Positions 33,251 to 45,341 of a stretch of 64,000 nucleotides of DNA are shown piece by piece; position 1 is the first letter of the stretch; every line of letters starts with the position of its first letter. This stretch comes from Oxytricha trifallax. Taxonomy: Eukaryota; Ciliophora; Spirotrichea; Sporadotrichida; Oxytrichidae. Made by a program: the position numbers and the translations under genes. Location of the stretch: positions 62,001 through 126,000 of the forward strand of contig ARYC01000386.1 of the NCBI GenBank assembly GCA_000711775.1, read 5' to 3'. The notes beneath the pieces were generated by a model. That model was not told the origin of the DNA. It saw nothing but the letters and a program-made list of their open reading frames with translations, and ran no database searches.

Positions 33251-33879
33251 AATCTTAATTATTTTTATTTTTAAATTACATAAAATTAAATTTAATTTAT
33301 TATATAATATTATTATATTGAATGGTATAAATGAGAGCAAATAAATTTAAATAATAATATAATGCTTTAATTAACTATTTCTAAAATAAAATTATTATAG
33401 ACGTAGTGATGGCCCATGCTAGGGGAAAACACAAAATCTAAAAATCAAAACAAATTATAGATATGTTGTTTAATAATCAGTAATAAATAAGAGTGATTTA
33501 TAAATATCCGTTAAGATAATGAGATTTGTTTTGATTAACGTTTCTGCCATTTAATCCTGGATTTTACTAAGAACTCTGAAGCACTAAGCATGGGTCCCGG
33601 CAATAAAAACTTCAAAACCCCTAAAGTTGTTTGATTGCGTTTTGATTGTTCAAAGTAGACTCTTAAAGAATACTAAAATACTGTTTAAAAGGGGTTTATG
33701 TATGGGTTTTTAGTTTAAATACTAGTAATTTAAGTGAGTATAACAAGCGAGTTTATAAATTTTATATAATCATAGGCTTAAATCATGAAGCAGTGTTTTG
33801 AATTTTATCTTTCTTAGCAATTACTAGATTATATCTATTGAAACTTAATTATTTTAGCTTGGTATGATTATGGCATAGA

Positions 33880-35300
33880 ATGCAAACTCTCTAAGTCCTC
33901 AAGAAACCTTTTACTTGTCAAATGTTGCTTGATTCTTTGCTTTGAATCTCTTTCATTCTTGCAGCTAAAGTAATTGTTTCTTGGCATATCACTCTCTATA
34001 ATTATTGCTGCTAGTGCCCAAATAACCGATACAGTGCCTTCTTCTCTCCAATCTTCTCTTTTTAAGAAATGAACTGGAGTACCTATTATATTTCTTATTG
34101 CAGAGGCCTTTACTCTTTGTGACTAATTTAAATCCATAATGAATATTCTCAGTAGCTGATAATCAATCATAGTAATTTATGATTTTTAAGTCTCTATAAC
34201 ACAACCAATTTTGTGAAGTTCTTTGATTCATTCAGCAATTTGACTACAATTGACAAGTTCCAAATGGAATATTTTTTGCTAATGAGAAGAATGCTCTTAA
34301 GAGGCAAAAATTTTATGAATTTAGGCATATTAACTAGCTTGATGATATTTTATTTTGAAAAAATCATATAGTCTTTAGGCTTCCCATACTAGAAATGACT
34401 TACATAAATTTTTATCTAATTAAATATTTGAAAGGATGTACATTATAAGCATTTTAGTCATCAATAATGATTCTCTTTTATTTTTTATCCTCTAGAGTGA
34501 GATATCTTCTTGGCAAGAATTTAAGTCAATATTTTGAATATGGGAATCTTTGTAGCCTCTATTTTTAAACTATATCTCATTGATATCAGAGACTGGAATG
34601 TTGTTAAATGCTTTCTTCATTTTAACTTACTTCTAGATTTCAGCTCTAAGAGACTTCACTTGGTTTATTAATCTACTTTTTAGAGGAATAAATTCCCTGT
34701 CGGTTCATGAATAAAGTTAAAAACTTTGATTATACTTTTTCTCTAAGTGAATTTTGAAGTCTCTTGTATGAGAATATGGCTTCTTACGAAACTCAAAGAC
34801 ATACATCCATCATTTTTTTATCTTTGAGATTTAATCTTACCATATAGTTGTGTATAACTCTCAAATATCTCTTATAAGTTGACTTTTTAGGGAAAACTTT
34901 ATTTCATTTTTGTATTAATTGTCAATTTTTGGTAGAAATCATAATGCTCTATGGAGGTTAATTTGCAATGATTCTATGATATCATCTTGCTTAACTTATA
35001 TTTAAATCTCAAAGCTAAACTGCTCAAAATTGTCATAAGTAGGCTCAGACTTAGAACAATCGTGTCTGGTCCCTACTTTTCTTGGTTTCTGGAATGATAG
35101 TTTTTATTCACATTACCCAAGGAATGTGCCTTTCAAAAAAATTTAACTCTCATTTTTGTTTTCTGGTTTAATTGATTCTAATGTTTAAAGATTCCTTAAA
35201 ATACTTTAATGGTGGAGTATAAGATACTATGGTAAATTCTTTTCTGAGAGAAAGGTTTATTAAATCTTCAAAAAGGTAGTAACTTGACATTATAAATACT
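33880..35300 (-). pseudogene. TBE 57-kDa kinase-like protein (T2)
   Basis: Minus-strand motifs: a catalytic-loop remnant KELHKIGCVIET, then IMDLNQSQRVKASAIRN, GTPVHFLKREDW and GTVSVIWALAAIIIESDMPR, equivalent to kinase subdomains VIb-IX. The HRD triad is lost. Interrupted by TGA. Confidence 0.65.
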
Positions 35301-35715
35301 AACATTGTACTTTTTTATAATTAAAATACTACTAATGAAGTTTATTATCTTTACGAGTCATAAAAATTAAGTTGAAGTTAATTTGGAGGTAAAGTTTTTA
35401 AAAAATTTTCAATTTAATACGCTCCTAATTAAGATTGAATCTAAAAAATCTAACTACAAATAAAGATCCAACTTAATTTGGAGGACTTTCTAAAATAATT
35501 TAATATTATAAGGAGCAATTAATGGAGATAGTTAGATAAAAATTGAATCAATCTGTGAAATTTGGACAAATTTTTGAAGTTTTTTTTTTCCACATATTTT
35601 TTCAAGGCAAACTTCCAAAAGGTCCTCCATATTTAGTAGAGTAAGATTTTAATAAGCTTAGAATGGATATCCATACTTTTAAATTTCATTAATATCTATC
35701 GAAAAAAGAAGCAAG

Positions 35716-36190
35716 ATGGAGTCTACAATTTATTCAATGAAGAGAATTTAACCTCAAGATTTAATAGGAAAATTTCGAAGTAAAGAGGACCTTTATATAA
35801 ACTTGGATTGGCAAATTGAGTTTCTGACTAATTCTAATATATTAACCATAGTTAGATTGTTCTTAGCAAGCCAGGAAGGACCAATAATTTCATTCTAAAA
35901 GCAATGCTAAGCGAATTGAAAAAAAGCTTTAAAACTAATGAAATAAAGAAGATTGAGATTCCTAACTACCCTGAAATATTAGTTATATATCTCTATAATG
36001 ATGTTTTGAGTGATCCATATGTTGCTCTCTACCTCCTATCAAAACTGCAACTCTCTAATAAATTGTCAGGGAGTATTTTTTTCTTTGGCGTTCTTGCAAC
36101 TCTGAAACCAGAGTACTTAAATGAATTTATTGAAGAAGCTCACAAGAAACGTAATAAATTGTCTCTTGAAAAAAAAGAAGCAGGGACTTA
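35716..36190 (+). pseudogene. TBE 22-kDa protein (T2), one frameshift
   Basis: Reads MESTIYSMKRIQPQDLIGKF, RSKEDLYINLDWQIEFLTN, TIVRLFLASQEGPIISF. After a one-base shift near 35900 it continues as LKKSFKTNEIKKIEIPNYPE, ILVIYLYNDVLSDPYVALYL, SGSIFFFGVLATLKPEYL and ends KKEAGT, followed by TAA, after which similarity ends. This is the most complete 22-kDa copy in the window and can serve as the reference for T1, T3 and T4. Confidence 0.75.
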
Positions 36191-36399
36191 AAATTAGTGA
36201 CTTCTGGGAGTAGGAATTTCAGAATCATCCATTAATCTCAAGTAAGCTTACTTTTTTAGCATTTTAGAAAACCTGGAACTAATTTTTATTTGATGAAAAA
36301 GCGCATCAAATTAAACAGACAGAGAAATTCTCAAGCAAAGTATGAATTGAGTAAATACAAATTATTTATATACACATATTCTCCATTCTCTTGCGCACA

Positions 36400-37250
36400 C
36401 TTTGCTTTATCATCGCTGACTCTTTTAGCAGAACTCTAAATAAAATCTAATGTATCTGTTTTCAAGTCTAGCATCAAGTGGTAGAGTAGAAGCTTCTTGT
36501 AGTGGCCTTACAATAACCTCCAATATAATTCAATTCCATTAAAGCTGAAGATAGTAGGGAACATTAAATACAGGTGTTATGTCTAATCTTTCATATTCCT
36601 TCCTTGTCTTTAGATTTATGGACAAATAACTATCTACAAGCAGAATAATCACTTCATTAGCAAAATTGTCTATAAGTTATAATATAACTTTTATAATACT
36701 CATTTCTTTTTAGAGAGGGTGGATAAATAAGTTTCGATTTCATTATCCTCGCTTATTCTACCAAGTATAGCCTGAGTTTAGCTTAAACCTTTTAATCATA
36801 TACTTCTATATTGCTGTACCTTTTATACCATGACATTGATATGAAGGTATTAAAGTGAATAATGCTTTATCAGCGTATATAAACTTTTTTTTCATGCTCT
36901 TAAACCCTCTGCATTTAATCGAATTTATAGTTTAAATTAGTCTTATAAAATTGAACATTAAAGTCAATCACTCTCTTCATCTGATTGATGTGTTTTCTAA
37001 TATATATTCCATTATTTTATATATGTTAGCTTTAAACTTAGCAGAAATATGCTATGAAGCTCAAGAATTTGCCGATAAAACATCAAAGCTCCCTAAAAAG
37101 TGCAAAAGAATAATGAGCTGAGTGTTCAAGATTCTTATCATTAATAAGGTAATCAATGTGATAGCTGCTAAAAATTTGAAAAATCTCTTAGGCTTAGAAT
37201 AAAGATGATACCTTTTTAAATTCAATGCTAATTGACATTGGGACCTAATA
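36400..37250 (-). pseudogene. TBE 42-kDa transposase (T2), badly decayed
   Basis: The first catalytic motif is still readable as KKKFIYADKALFTL (T1: KFIYSDEAVFTF). Remnants of LLVDSYLS and an FNGIE-like end follow in changing frames. No continuous frame remains. Confidence 0.6.
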
Positions 37251-37499
37251 GTACATAGAGATTTATGGGCAGCCTTGCTATTGATGTATAATTAAGAATA
37301 AATTTCAGTTGATCACCATATTATTTACATCAATAACGCAACTTAATTAGTAAATCTATTTACTCACCGTCATACACAGACCCCAAAACTCGCATATAAT
37401 AACTTAAATAACTAATATTTAAATATTAAACCCTTACCCTATTTAAATCCTAATAAAGTATGCACTATTGTTGTGGGATATTTATTATAGAGTTTTTAT

Positions 37500-37680
37500 A
37501 CCTGAAATGCTGAAAAAGATACTAAAAAACCAATATGGCTTTAAAATATTTTTCGTTTTTTAAAAATCAAGTCTTACTGCAGCATAATATGTAGTCTCTT
37601 TCCTTTTACTTTTTGACAGTCAAATAATATTACTTTCATTTTATAGTTTCTAAACGATTTTCGATAATGGATAAAATTAT
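37500..37680. other. Unassigned short stretch in copy C
   Basis: Between T2 and the G-rich element there is moderately mixed sequence that may contain a block of the family gene, but no frame could be aligned to copy B. Confidence 0.25.
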
Positions 37681-37688
37681 AAATATTT

Positions 37689-38175
37689 GGGGGGGGAGTT
37701 TCCTGACAAGAGGGAAGTTTCCTGTCAAGTAAATATTTTTAATATATAATTTTTATTAGTTAAATATAAAATATTTTAATTAATTATTTTTTACTCATTA
37801 AATTGCTAAAGGTTAATTTAAACATTTTTTAAGAATTAAATTGATAAATTGGAATTATTTTCTAATATCATTATTTGAGATATAGAACCATATTTTTATT
37901 ATTATTCTTACTAAAATTTTGAAAAACTAATGTAAAATATGATGAATATTAATGAAAATATTGTTCAACATGAAGTAGATCTTGTAATACTTTAAGATTG
38001 ATAGGTTAAATTGTTGAATTAAAAATATGTGAAAATCAAAGAAGGTGTTTATAGTGATTAAAAATAATAATTCCATAAGAAAAATAAATTAAAAAAAATA
38101 ATAATTTTCTTGTTAGGAAACTTCCCTAAAATTTTTTTTTTATCATAAACCTTGACAGGAAACTTCCCCCCCCCC
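37689..38175. mobile_element. G-rich inverted-repeat element (487 bp) with AATATTT target duplication
   Basis: The left end GGGGGGGGAGTTTCCTGACA is repeated imperfectly (GAGGGAAGTTTCCTGTCAAG). The right end is TTGACAGGAAACTTCC then ten Cs. AATATTT lies outside both ends (37682-37688, 38176-38182). Same family as 19517 and 30736. Confidence 0.8.
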
Positions 38176-38392
38176 AATATTTATTTAACTTCATGATTAA
38201 AAATTTAAATTTAATTTAAAAATACCTCATAAAACTTAAAGAAAGTTAGGCATATTAGGGAGTGGAATTTTGAATTACCAAATATATAAATTCTTAACCC
38301 ATTAAAAACTAATTTGTAAATTTAATTTTTTTTAAAGAATTTATTAATAAATATTTATAGTTCTCTTTAATTGTATTAAGAAAATATTTTTA

Positions 38393-39360
38393 ATATATTA
38401 AGCGAGTATAATTAAAATGTGGAGACTGTTAAAATAAAATCAAAAAAGAGATCTAATATAATTATGATCATCTCAATATACAAGAGTTAGGATCTAACAG
38501 TCACTAGTTTGAATTATGTTTGAGTAGGTCCTTATTTAAATTTTATTAACTAATCAACTAACTAAAAATGGAACTTTTGCTTTTTTATCATCTTTTCTGA
38601 TTTATTTTATTTTTGTTCATCGATCAAGCAGATGCTTTAGCTGATCTTCAAGTTTTTTCATAATTTTCATAGATATCTTCAGGATATCTTCCTCAAATAG
38701 TTTAAAGTGTGGAGAGTGTGGAGTGTGTGGAGTCCAGCATCCACAAAAACAGTAGTAATAGCACTAATATTCTCAAAATCAAGCATTATTGTGAGTCTGG
38801 TTAAAATTCTAGAGAATTTAAAAATTTTAGATCTCTGATTTTATTTTCTTTGTTTTCATCAACATCATCTTTAACATCATCTTCAACATTAAGCATCACA
38901 TCTATGAATTTTAGAAAAACAAGATGTTTTTGAAAAAATCCCAGACTCATAATAATGCTTGATTTTGAGAATATTAGTGCTATTACTACTGTTTTTGTGG
39001 ATGCTGGACTCCACACACTCCACACTCTCCACACTTTAAATTTTTTGAGGAAGATTTTCTGAAGATACCCTGAAGATATCTGTGAAAATAATGAGGAAAC
39101 TTGAAGATCAGCTACAGCATCTACTTGATCGATGAACAAAAATAAAATAAATCAGAAAAGATGATAAAAAAGCAAAAATTCCATTTTTAGTTAGTTGATA
39201 AGTTGATAAAATTTAAATAAGGATCTTCTCAAACATAATTCAAACTAGTGACTGTTAGATCCTAACTCGTGTATATTGAGATGATCATAATTATATTTGA
39301 TCTCTTTTTTGATATTATTTTAACAGTCTCCACATTTTAATTATAATCGCTTAATAATAT
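38393..39360. mobile_element. 968-bp palindrome with CACACACTCC arms and coding-like content
   Basis: The termini ATTAAGCGAGTATAATTAAA and its complement bound nearly perfect arms of about 420 bp and a loop near 38815-38925. Each arm, read inward, encodes FIDQ(A/V)DA(L/V)ADLQV. The element abuts the GTTCTGACC foldback at 39422. Confidence 0.8.
38801..39139 (-). CDS. 112-codon frame through arm and loop of the 968-bp palindrome
   Basis: It starts MFIDQVDAVADLQVSSLFSQ and ends in an acidic tail (NVEDDVKDDVDENKENK) contributed by the loop. It is open even in the standard code. The mirrored arm on the plus strand begins FIDQADALADLQV but then has TAA/TAG codons. Homology is unknown. It may be the remnant of a gene duplicated head-to-head when the palindrome formed. 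Confidence 0.4.
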   Translation of the reverse strand: MFIDQVDAVADLQVSSLFSQISSGYLQKIFLKKFKVWRVWSVWSPASTKTVVIALIFSKSSIIMSLGFFQKHLVFLKFIDVMLNVEDDVKDDVDENKENKIRDLKFLNSLEF

Positions 39361-39421
39361 AAATTATTCAAAATTTTACCTAAAAAATATATTTTATGGG
39401 ATTCTATTTTAATTATTAATT

Positions 39422-40279
39422 GTTCTGACCGATACCTGACCCCCCGTACCCCCCCGCACCCCCTTAAATATCCTATTACATATAAAATTTTTTTATCCTT
39501 CGGGTCTAAATCGAATTTCCTTCTTTGACATCTCGAAATCATAAATATGTTTTTATTTATAAAATTTCATAATTTTATCAAAATTTATTATTCTATCTTA
39601 ATGCCTTATTAGATTTGATTTTGAAGTTTTGACAAGTTTCACAATGTTTTTCAACTTTTTTTGCCTATCCTTTGTGAAAAATATATTAAAAATATTAATA
39701 TTTAATTTATAATTAATTTTATTGACTGCAATAAACAAATTTTATTCTTAAAACTTTTTCGCTTAAATTAACTTCATTCGACTTAATTCCAAGAAAAAGT
39801 ATGATTAATTTTTCAAATTTCAAAATTTTATAATTTTTTCCATTAACAATTATTTAATATTGATTATTTTGAAATTTAAAAAATTAATCATACTTTTTCT
39901 TGGAATTAAGTCGAATGAAGTTAATTAAAGCGAAAAAGTTTTAAGAATAAAATTTGTTTATTGTAGTCAATAAAATTAATTATAAATTAAATATTAATAT
40001 TTTTAATATATTTTTCACAAAGGATAGGCAAAAAAAGTTGAAAAACATTGTGAAACTTGTCAAAACTTCAAAATCAAATCTAATAAGGCATTAAGATAGA
40101 ATAATAAATTTTGATAAAATTATGAAATTTTATAAATAAAAACATATTTATGATTTCGAGATGTCAAAGAAGGAAATTCGATTTAGACCCGAAGGATAAA
40201 AAAATTTTATATGTAATAGGATATTTAAGGGGTGCGGGGGGGTACGGGGGGGTACGGGGGGTCAGGTATCGGTCAGAAC
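39422..40279. mobile_element. C-rich foldback element, GTTCTGACC family (858 bp)
   Basis: The left arm GTTCTGACCGATACCTGACC with C-tracts (CCCCCCGTACCCCCCC) pairs with the right arm GGTACGGGGGGTCAGGTATC ending GGTCAGAAC. The arms are almost identical to the centre near 39850. AATT flanks both sides but is self-complementary, so the target duplication is unclear. Confidence 0.85.
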
Positions 40280-40984
40280 AATTAATTATTAGATTAATAA
40301 AAGTTGCTTATAAATGAATCGTATATTTAAATTTTACTTGATATATTTTATTAAAATACCGATTTTCTATTTTAAAATAAAGAAAAATATACAATTGAGT
40401 TTCTTTATGTTTTATTATATTTTCAATTCATAGACTGCATTATTCGATTTGTTTATTTTTTCCCTAATAATATTATATTATTGTAGGAAAGTATAAGAAT
40501 TTAGATTAATATAAAATATGAAATTTAATATTTAGTAATGTTTGGCAGTTTAAAATGATAAATTAAAAAATCTTGGGTTAATTACAATCTAGATTGAACT
40601 CAGATACATTTTAAAGGTTCGATTATATTAAATTGTGATTTCATTAAATTTAACTTTTCTTAACTTGATATTAAAAATTGTTTCTAAGATTGTAAATTCA
40701 GTATATTTACACTTAATAGAATTTAACCTTGAAAGACTAAATTAGAAATTTTATTTTTTTACAAATTTTTAATTCATTACTCTTCTACTATAACTGATTC
40801 TCTAAAATAAATATAATTTTTTCCTTAATTTTTTGTGTTTTCAATTCAATTTTATATCAAATAAAAATTTCTTTTCGAAAACTTAGTTTCCAATTTGAAT
40901 TCTGTGGATTTGATTTCACTCCCTTTGAATATTTTTTGGAAACATAATTGAATTTTAAACACTAGTATTCCTCGGTCTTTGGTA

Positions 40985-41105
40985 AATAAAGTAATCCAGA
41001 TTTTGATTTAATTAAAAGTGAGATACCTTCATTGAAAACTATTATAAATTATTTGTTTAATCCCTATTGGAATTTTAAGTTGAAAGTATTTTTAATTATT
41101 ATTTT
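40985..41105 (+). CDS. Possible family block (DLIKSEIPSLK), copy C
   Basis: NPDFDLIKSEIPSLKTIINY resembles SDLTQIKDEIPSLYIYF at 18698-18770 in copy B, at the same place in block order. The short match makes this tentative. Confidence 0.35.
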
Positions 41106-41595
41106 AAAAGAAAATTAACAAAGATATATAATCTCGATTTTGGCAAAATTTATCAAATAATATTAAAATTAATCAATAATCATTTTATTTTAATAAAAAA
41201 CTTTATTAAAATATATTTCAGGACATTTAAATAGACCTAAATTTTGATTTTGAGTTTATATTAACTGATTTGAACAAAATAACGATTGTTTTATTTATTT
41301 TTAACACTTTCCTAATTTTTGTTACTATATTAATTTATAAATAATAATAAAATAAAAATGTTATTAGGTTTTATATTATCTAAGTAAAAGTTAGATGAGA
41401 TATATGAAAACAAGTTAAAGCTAGGATCCCATTTATTAGAGGTGTCAAGACTAAATTAATCGTAAACACATTTAAATAACTTTTAAATAAATTGGATAGT
41501 TTTTATATTAATTTATGAATTACCTATAATATTTTATTGAAAATTGAAGTTTTGTAAATTTTTAAAATCAAGTAATTACTTTATGATAAATTTTA

Positions 41596-41835
41596 AGGTT
41601 AAAATGTCTGATTTTTGATATCCTAACTTATGGGAAACTATTTACTGAGGAGGGAATAGACCACCTATATTTGATGGAAGAATTTGACTAACTTAAACAT
41701 TAACAAAGGTTTTTCATGGATCATTACAAAAGATTTTTCTAGATATATGTTTAGAATTAAAACGAAATAGAATTAAAAAAACAGCTTTAAAAATTAAGTG
41801 TCAGTCATAAAGTCAAGTTTTATAATTATTAAACT
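41596..41835 (+). CDS. Family gene copy C, block 11 (CLIFDILTYGKLFTEEGIDH)
   Basis: Reads CLIFDILTYGKLFTEEGIDH, LYLMEEFDQLKHQQRFFMDH, then a variable stretch and KLSVSHKVKFYNY. Homologue at 20043. Confidence 0.8.
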
Positions 41836-42587
41836 ATAAGCTTATTATAAGCAAATTATGATAAAAATGAATATAAAAAATTCTATTCTAAGCTTAAAAT
41901 TAAAATTTGTCTTTTTAACGAAAAATTCTATCATTAAAAAAGATATTAAATATTAAATTTATAATCTATCAATCCCACTTCTCAATAAATTATTATGTTT
42001 AATCACTTTAACAAGGGATTAAACATTTTTCATTAAGCATGTGAATATGAGTTAAATTCTTAATAATTTAATATAATATAATTTTTTTAAAAATATTTTT
42101 TTATTAAATTTTGTCCACTGACATGATTTAACTTTAATTTTTAGTTAAACCCTATATACAGAAAATAAAAAATTTATTTATTATAATTAACTGAGATATA
42201 TCAAATGAGTTTTTATCAGAATTAGATTTTATTTACTTTACATTAAATTTATTAGAAAAGATATATTATAACATTTTGATATCCAAAAAATGCCTTAAAT
42301 TTCCGTAAATCAATTATGAACTGTAAATAATTTAAAATTATTTTTAACAGTTTACTTGTTAAAAGCATTAAATGAAATATTCAATTCTTTTATTTTTTAA
42401 ATTAATTAAAATTTTATTTATAATAATACAATTTTTATTAAGAATATTCAAATATCAATTTATTCAATTATCATCAAAAAGAATTTATCATTAAGTTATT
42501 ACAATAAATCTTTATAACTACTATTTAAAAATTTAAATCTTAAGAGTTTCAAAACTAATATAAATTATGTTTTTAAATATTCTTAAG

Positions 42588-42730
42588 TTTTTCTATTTTA
42601 CACATAAGTATCTTAATTGGTTAGATGATAAAGAATTGTTTCCTAGAGATTATATAAGAAAAAATATATGTAGAGCAGTCGAGGAGAGAATTGACTAGTT
42701 TAGTCGATAACAGGTTCTAGATATTTAAAA
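42588..42730 (+). CDS. Family gene copy C, block 12 (THKYLNWLDDKELFPR)
   Basis: Reads FFYFTHKYLNWLDDKELFPR, DYIRKNICRAVEERIDQF, SRQQVLDI. Homologue at 21054. Confidence 0.75.
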
Positions 42731-43440
42731 TAATTTATCTATAATAGTCAGCAAAATAGAGTTAAAAATTTGAAGAAATAATATCATAATAAAAAGAAGA
42801 TAAAAAAATATCTAAATATTGGTAAATTAAAATCTAGAAATTAAAATGCAAACATTAAAAATAACCAAACTTATTATGCAAACTTAATTTTGCTAATCTT
42901 TAAAATCAAGCAATTTAAGTGTCATAATAGAAATTTTGATTTTCTATTATCTTGATCCTTAATTAAAACGAAGAACCTTAGTATAAGAACAATAGTATAT
43001 TAGAAATGAAGGTATTTTTTTAAGAATATAAAAAAAATAATAGGAAAAAGTCTCGTTTTTAAGAGAATTATATTATGAAATTAAGTTCTTGAATTATAAT
43101 GAATCAATCAATCATAAAAATCCTGCTTTATCTGACCTTTAAAAAAAATTTTCAAATAAATTTTTTAAAAAATCAGAAAAAAATTATATTATTAGAAATA
43201 ATTTACAATATAAATTATTTATATTACATAGTGTTAGTAAGTCAATATTTGAAAATATTGATACTTTAGTAAAGTTTAAATTTTTTCATATTTTTATATT
43301 AAATTAATTTTATTATTTGAATTTAAAAGCTAATTTATATAAATTATCCTTGTTTTAATTTTTATTACTAAGGTGTAAAGATCTATAATTCTTTATAGTT
43401 ATAAATTAATTTATAATATTTAATAAAAAAATTTTTTTTA

Positions 43441-43578
43441 GATATCTTTGAAGGTCTTTCACTTGCTTAATTTGGTAGTTAAAAAATTTTGAATTCTCTT
43501 ATGTAACGAATTTATGAATGCATTGATCAAGATTTGAACAAGCTCGAGTAAATAGACTGGCTTACTTTGAAAGTAATT
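43441..43578 (+). CDS. Family gene copy C, block 13 (DIFEGLSLAQFG)
   Basis: Begins after a TTTTTTTTAG junction: DIFEGLSLAQFGSQKILNSL, MQRIYECIDQDLNKLEQIDW, LTLKVI. The gap to block 14 contains the 416-bp element at 43654. Joining at ATT gives LTLKVIDVVSKKIW. Confidence 0.75.
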
Positions 43579-43653
43579 TTGACATTCATAATATGTTATT
43601 TTATGTATTAGTATATGACTTTTACGTAAATGAAATCTTTAATAGAGTAAATA

Positions 43654-44069
43654 TTGTAGGAATACATTCGATTTGGGAAAATGAATTTAAATTAAATTAA
43701 TTAAATATTAAAATCATGGCAGTTATCAAAACCAAAGTGACTTAAAATTGAAAAATAAATGGATTCTACGGTAGATCCCGCAATTTTAGCTGGACTTTAC
43801 TATTGCCAATATTCTTGAATCATTCCAGGAAGCGAGATATTTTGGTTTTGAGCTAACTCCCAAAAATAATATAATGGGTTTTTCTCGCTTGGGCGATGAG
43901 ATAAATTCATTACAGCAATAACAACCACCATCTCATTTTTAATGCGTTATCCAAAGAGTATAATATTGTCATGGTTTGCAGACATTTTCCAAAAACATAA
44001 CTGAAGGTAATTAATAATTAATTAATTTTAATTTTAATTAATTTTCCCAAATCGAATGTATTCCTACAA
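43654..44069. mobile_element. TTGTAGGAATACATT element at TA (416 bp), copy 1
   Basis: The termini TTGTAGGAATACATTCGATT and complement continue as an inverted repeat of about 35 bp. TA flanks both sides. It has the same length as the copy at 52760 and about 90 percent identity by eye. It lies in the gap between blocks 13 and 14. Confidence 0.85.
43710..43985 (-). CDS. Coding frame carried by the 416-bp element, copy 1
   Basis: On the minus strand it starts MSANHDNIILFGQRIKNEMV, then VVIAVMNLSHRPSEKNPLYY, FWELAQNQNISLPGMIQEYW, then KIAGSTVESIYF, and stays open into the left terminal repeat. The copy at 52760 encodes the same with substitutions and TGA after SIYF. TAA/TAG fall at the same Gln positions in both. 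Two copies keeping the frame suggests either a captured gene piece or a small element-encoded protein. Family not recognised. Confidence 0.5.
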
Positions 44070-44217
44070 TACATAAAATAATATAATTAAATTAATATAA
44101 TATATATTTTATTTACATATTTTTGATGATTTTTATGATATTTGTATTAGAAAATGAAAATTTAAATTATCACCAAAAACATATGAATTTATCGATAAGG
44201 ATATTTATGTAAAAATT

Positions 44218-44322
44218 ATTGATGTGGTTTCCAAAAAGATTTGGAAAAATTTAGATAATTGTAATTTCGGGTAGTATTCAAAATGCTTTATCAATATGGA
44301 ATCTATTTAGATACTATTTAGA
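44218..44322 (+). CDS. Family gene copy C, block 14 (IDVVSKKIWKNLDNCNFG)
   Basis: Reads IDVVSKKIWKNLDNCNFGQY, SKCFINMESIQILF. Homologues at 149 and 22042. Confidence 0.75.
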
Positions 44323-44362
44323 TCCTTAAATCTTTTAATTAGCTAAAATATAATATTTTTGG

Positions 44363-44877
44363 TGAATAAATTAATCTAATAAACTTTGTAAATGCTAGAT
44401 TTTAAATATTAAAAGAAATGCATAAATATGGGTACTCTGCCGAGATTTTAATATATAAACCTACTTTGCGTTAGATTAACTTAATTATATTAATTAAATA
44501 AAATAAAAATACTCTTATTTTTTAATTACTTTTTACTAAGAATGCATTATATAATTATAATATATATTTTTAAATTTTCACTAAGATTTTATTTCTTAAT
44601 TGCGCAGCATAATTTAAAGATTTTTAGTTTTTAAATTAAATAATTGATTTACTCACCATATTATTTATCACTTTTTTATTTAATGCATTCTTAGTAAAAA
44701 GTAATGCAAAATTATAGTATATTTATTTTATTTAATTAATATAATTAAAGTACTCTAACGCAAAATAGGTTTATATATAAAAATCTAGGCAGTGTACCTA
44801 GACTTATATATTTATTTCAATATTAAAATCTAGCATTAACAAAGTTTTTTAGATTAATTTATTCACCAAAAATAATC
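44363..44877. mobile_element. AT-rich palindrome between blocks 14 and 15 of copy C
   Basis: GGTGAATAAATTAATCTAA near 44363 faces TTAGATTAATTTATTCACC ending near 44867. Inside, GCATTCTTAGTAAAAAGTAA and TTACTTTTTACTAAGAATGC form another perfect arm. It is about 515 bp with diverged stretches. Probably an old foldback insertion that now forms the bulk of this gap. Confidence 0.7.
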
Positions 44878-45146
44878 TATTTTAATTAAATTTTCAATTA
44901 AATTTGACATCGCACTTAATAACATATAAAGAATATAAACATCTTTTATAAAATCTCAATCTTTGCTTAAAAATTCAACATTTTTTATAAAATATAATTC
45001 TATAAATTTTCAAATTTATAAGTTCTAATTTGAGAATAAAATAAAATAATTAAATATAGAATAGGAAAATTTATTTTGAGATTTCAATTCTTGCTTAGTT
45101 TAAATCTAACATACATGACAAAGTATAATTTTTTTATTTTATTTTT

Positions 45147-45222
45147 AAGATTGCAGACGATAAGATAAAGGAATTTTTCTTTTTCGAGTAAATATAGGGA
45201 ATGTTTAGCGCTGAATATTTAT
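45147..45222 (+). CDS. Family gene copy C, block 15 (IADDKIKEFFF)
   Basis: Reads KIADDKIKEFFFFEQIQGMF, SAEYLFW. Homologues at 1044 and 22449. Confidence 0.7.
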
Positions 45223-45341
45223 TTTGGGGTATCGAATATTACTTTTATTTTTAAAACAATAAAAGTGGAAGAGATATATTAAATTTAATAATAATTTAAG
45301 AAAAATATTATTTGTCTAATAGTAAATTTTATTGTATATTG

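Larger units (their letters stand above)
33613..37475. mobile_element. TBE-like transposon T2 inside copy C (about 3.9 kb)
   Basis: The left end CAAAACCCCTAAAGTTG leads into AGTCTAC and AAAGGGGTTTATGTATGGG. This is the reverse complement of the end at 1-102. The right end keeps only the inner part of the repeat (CCTAATAAAGTATGCACTA, 37449-37467), so it is truncated. Genes 57-kDa (-), 22-kDa (+) and 42-kDa (-) are in the same order as in T1. It lies between blocks 8 and 11 of copy C. Confidence 0.8.

Noticed and set aside
33152..33344. Two overlapping standard-code frames on opposite strands
   Set aside because: Out of frame with the conserved block 8, which explains this DNA.
33405..33600. 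Small element with CCCATGCT inverted motifs before T2
   Set aside because: Only about 12 matching bases at each side and no target duplication; too weak to call.
39420..40285. Internal telomere addition site in the C-runs
   Set aside because: The runs are part of paired foldback arms and lack C4A4 periodicity.
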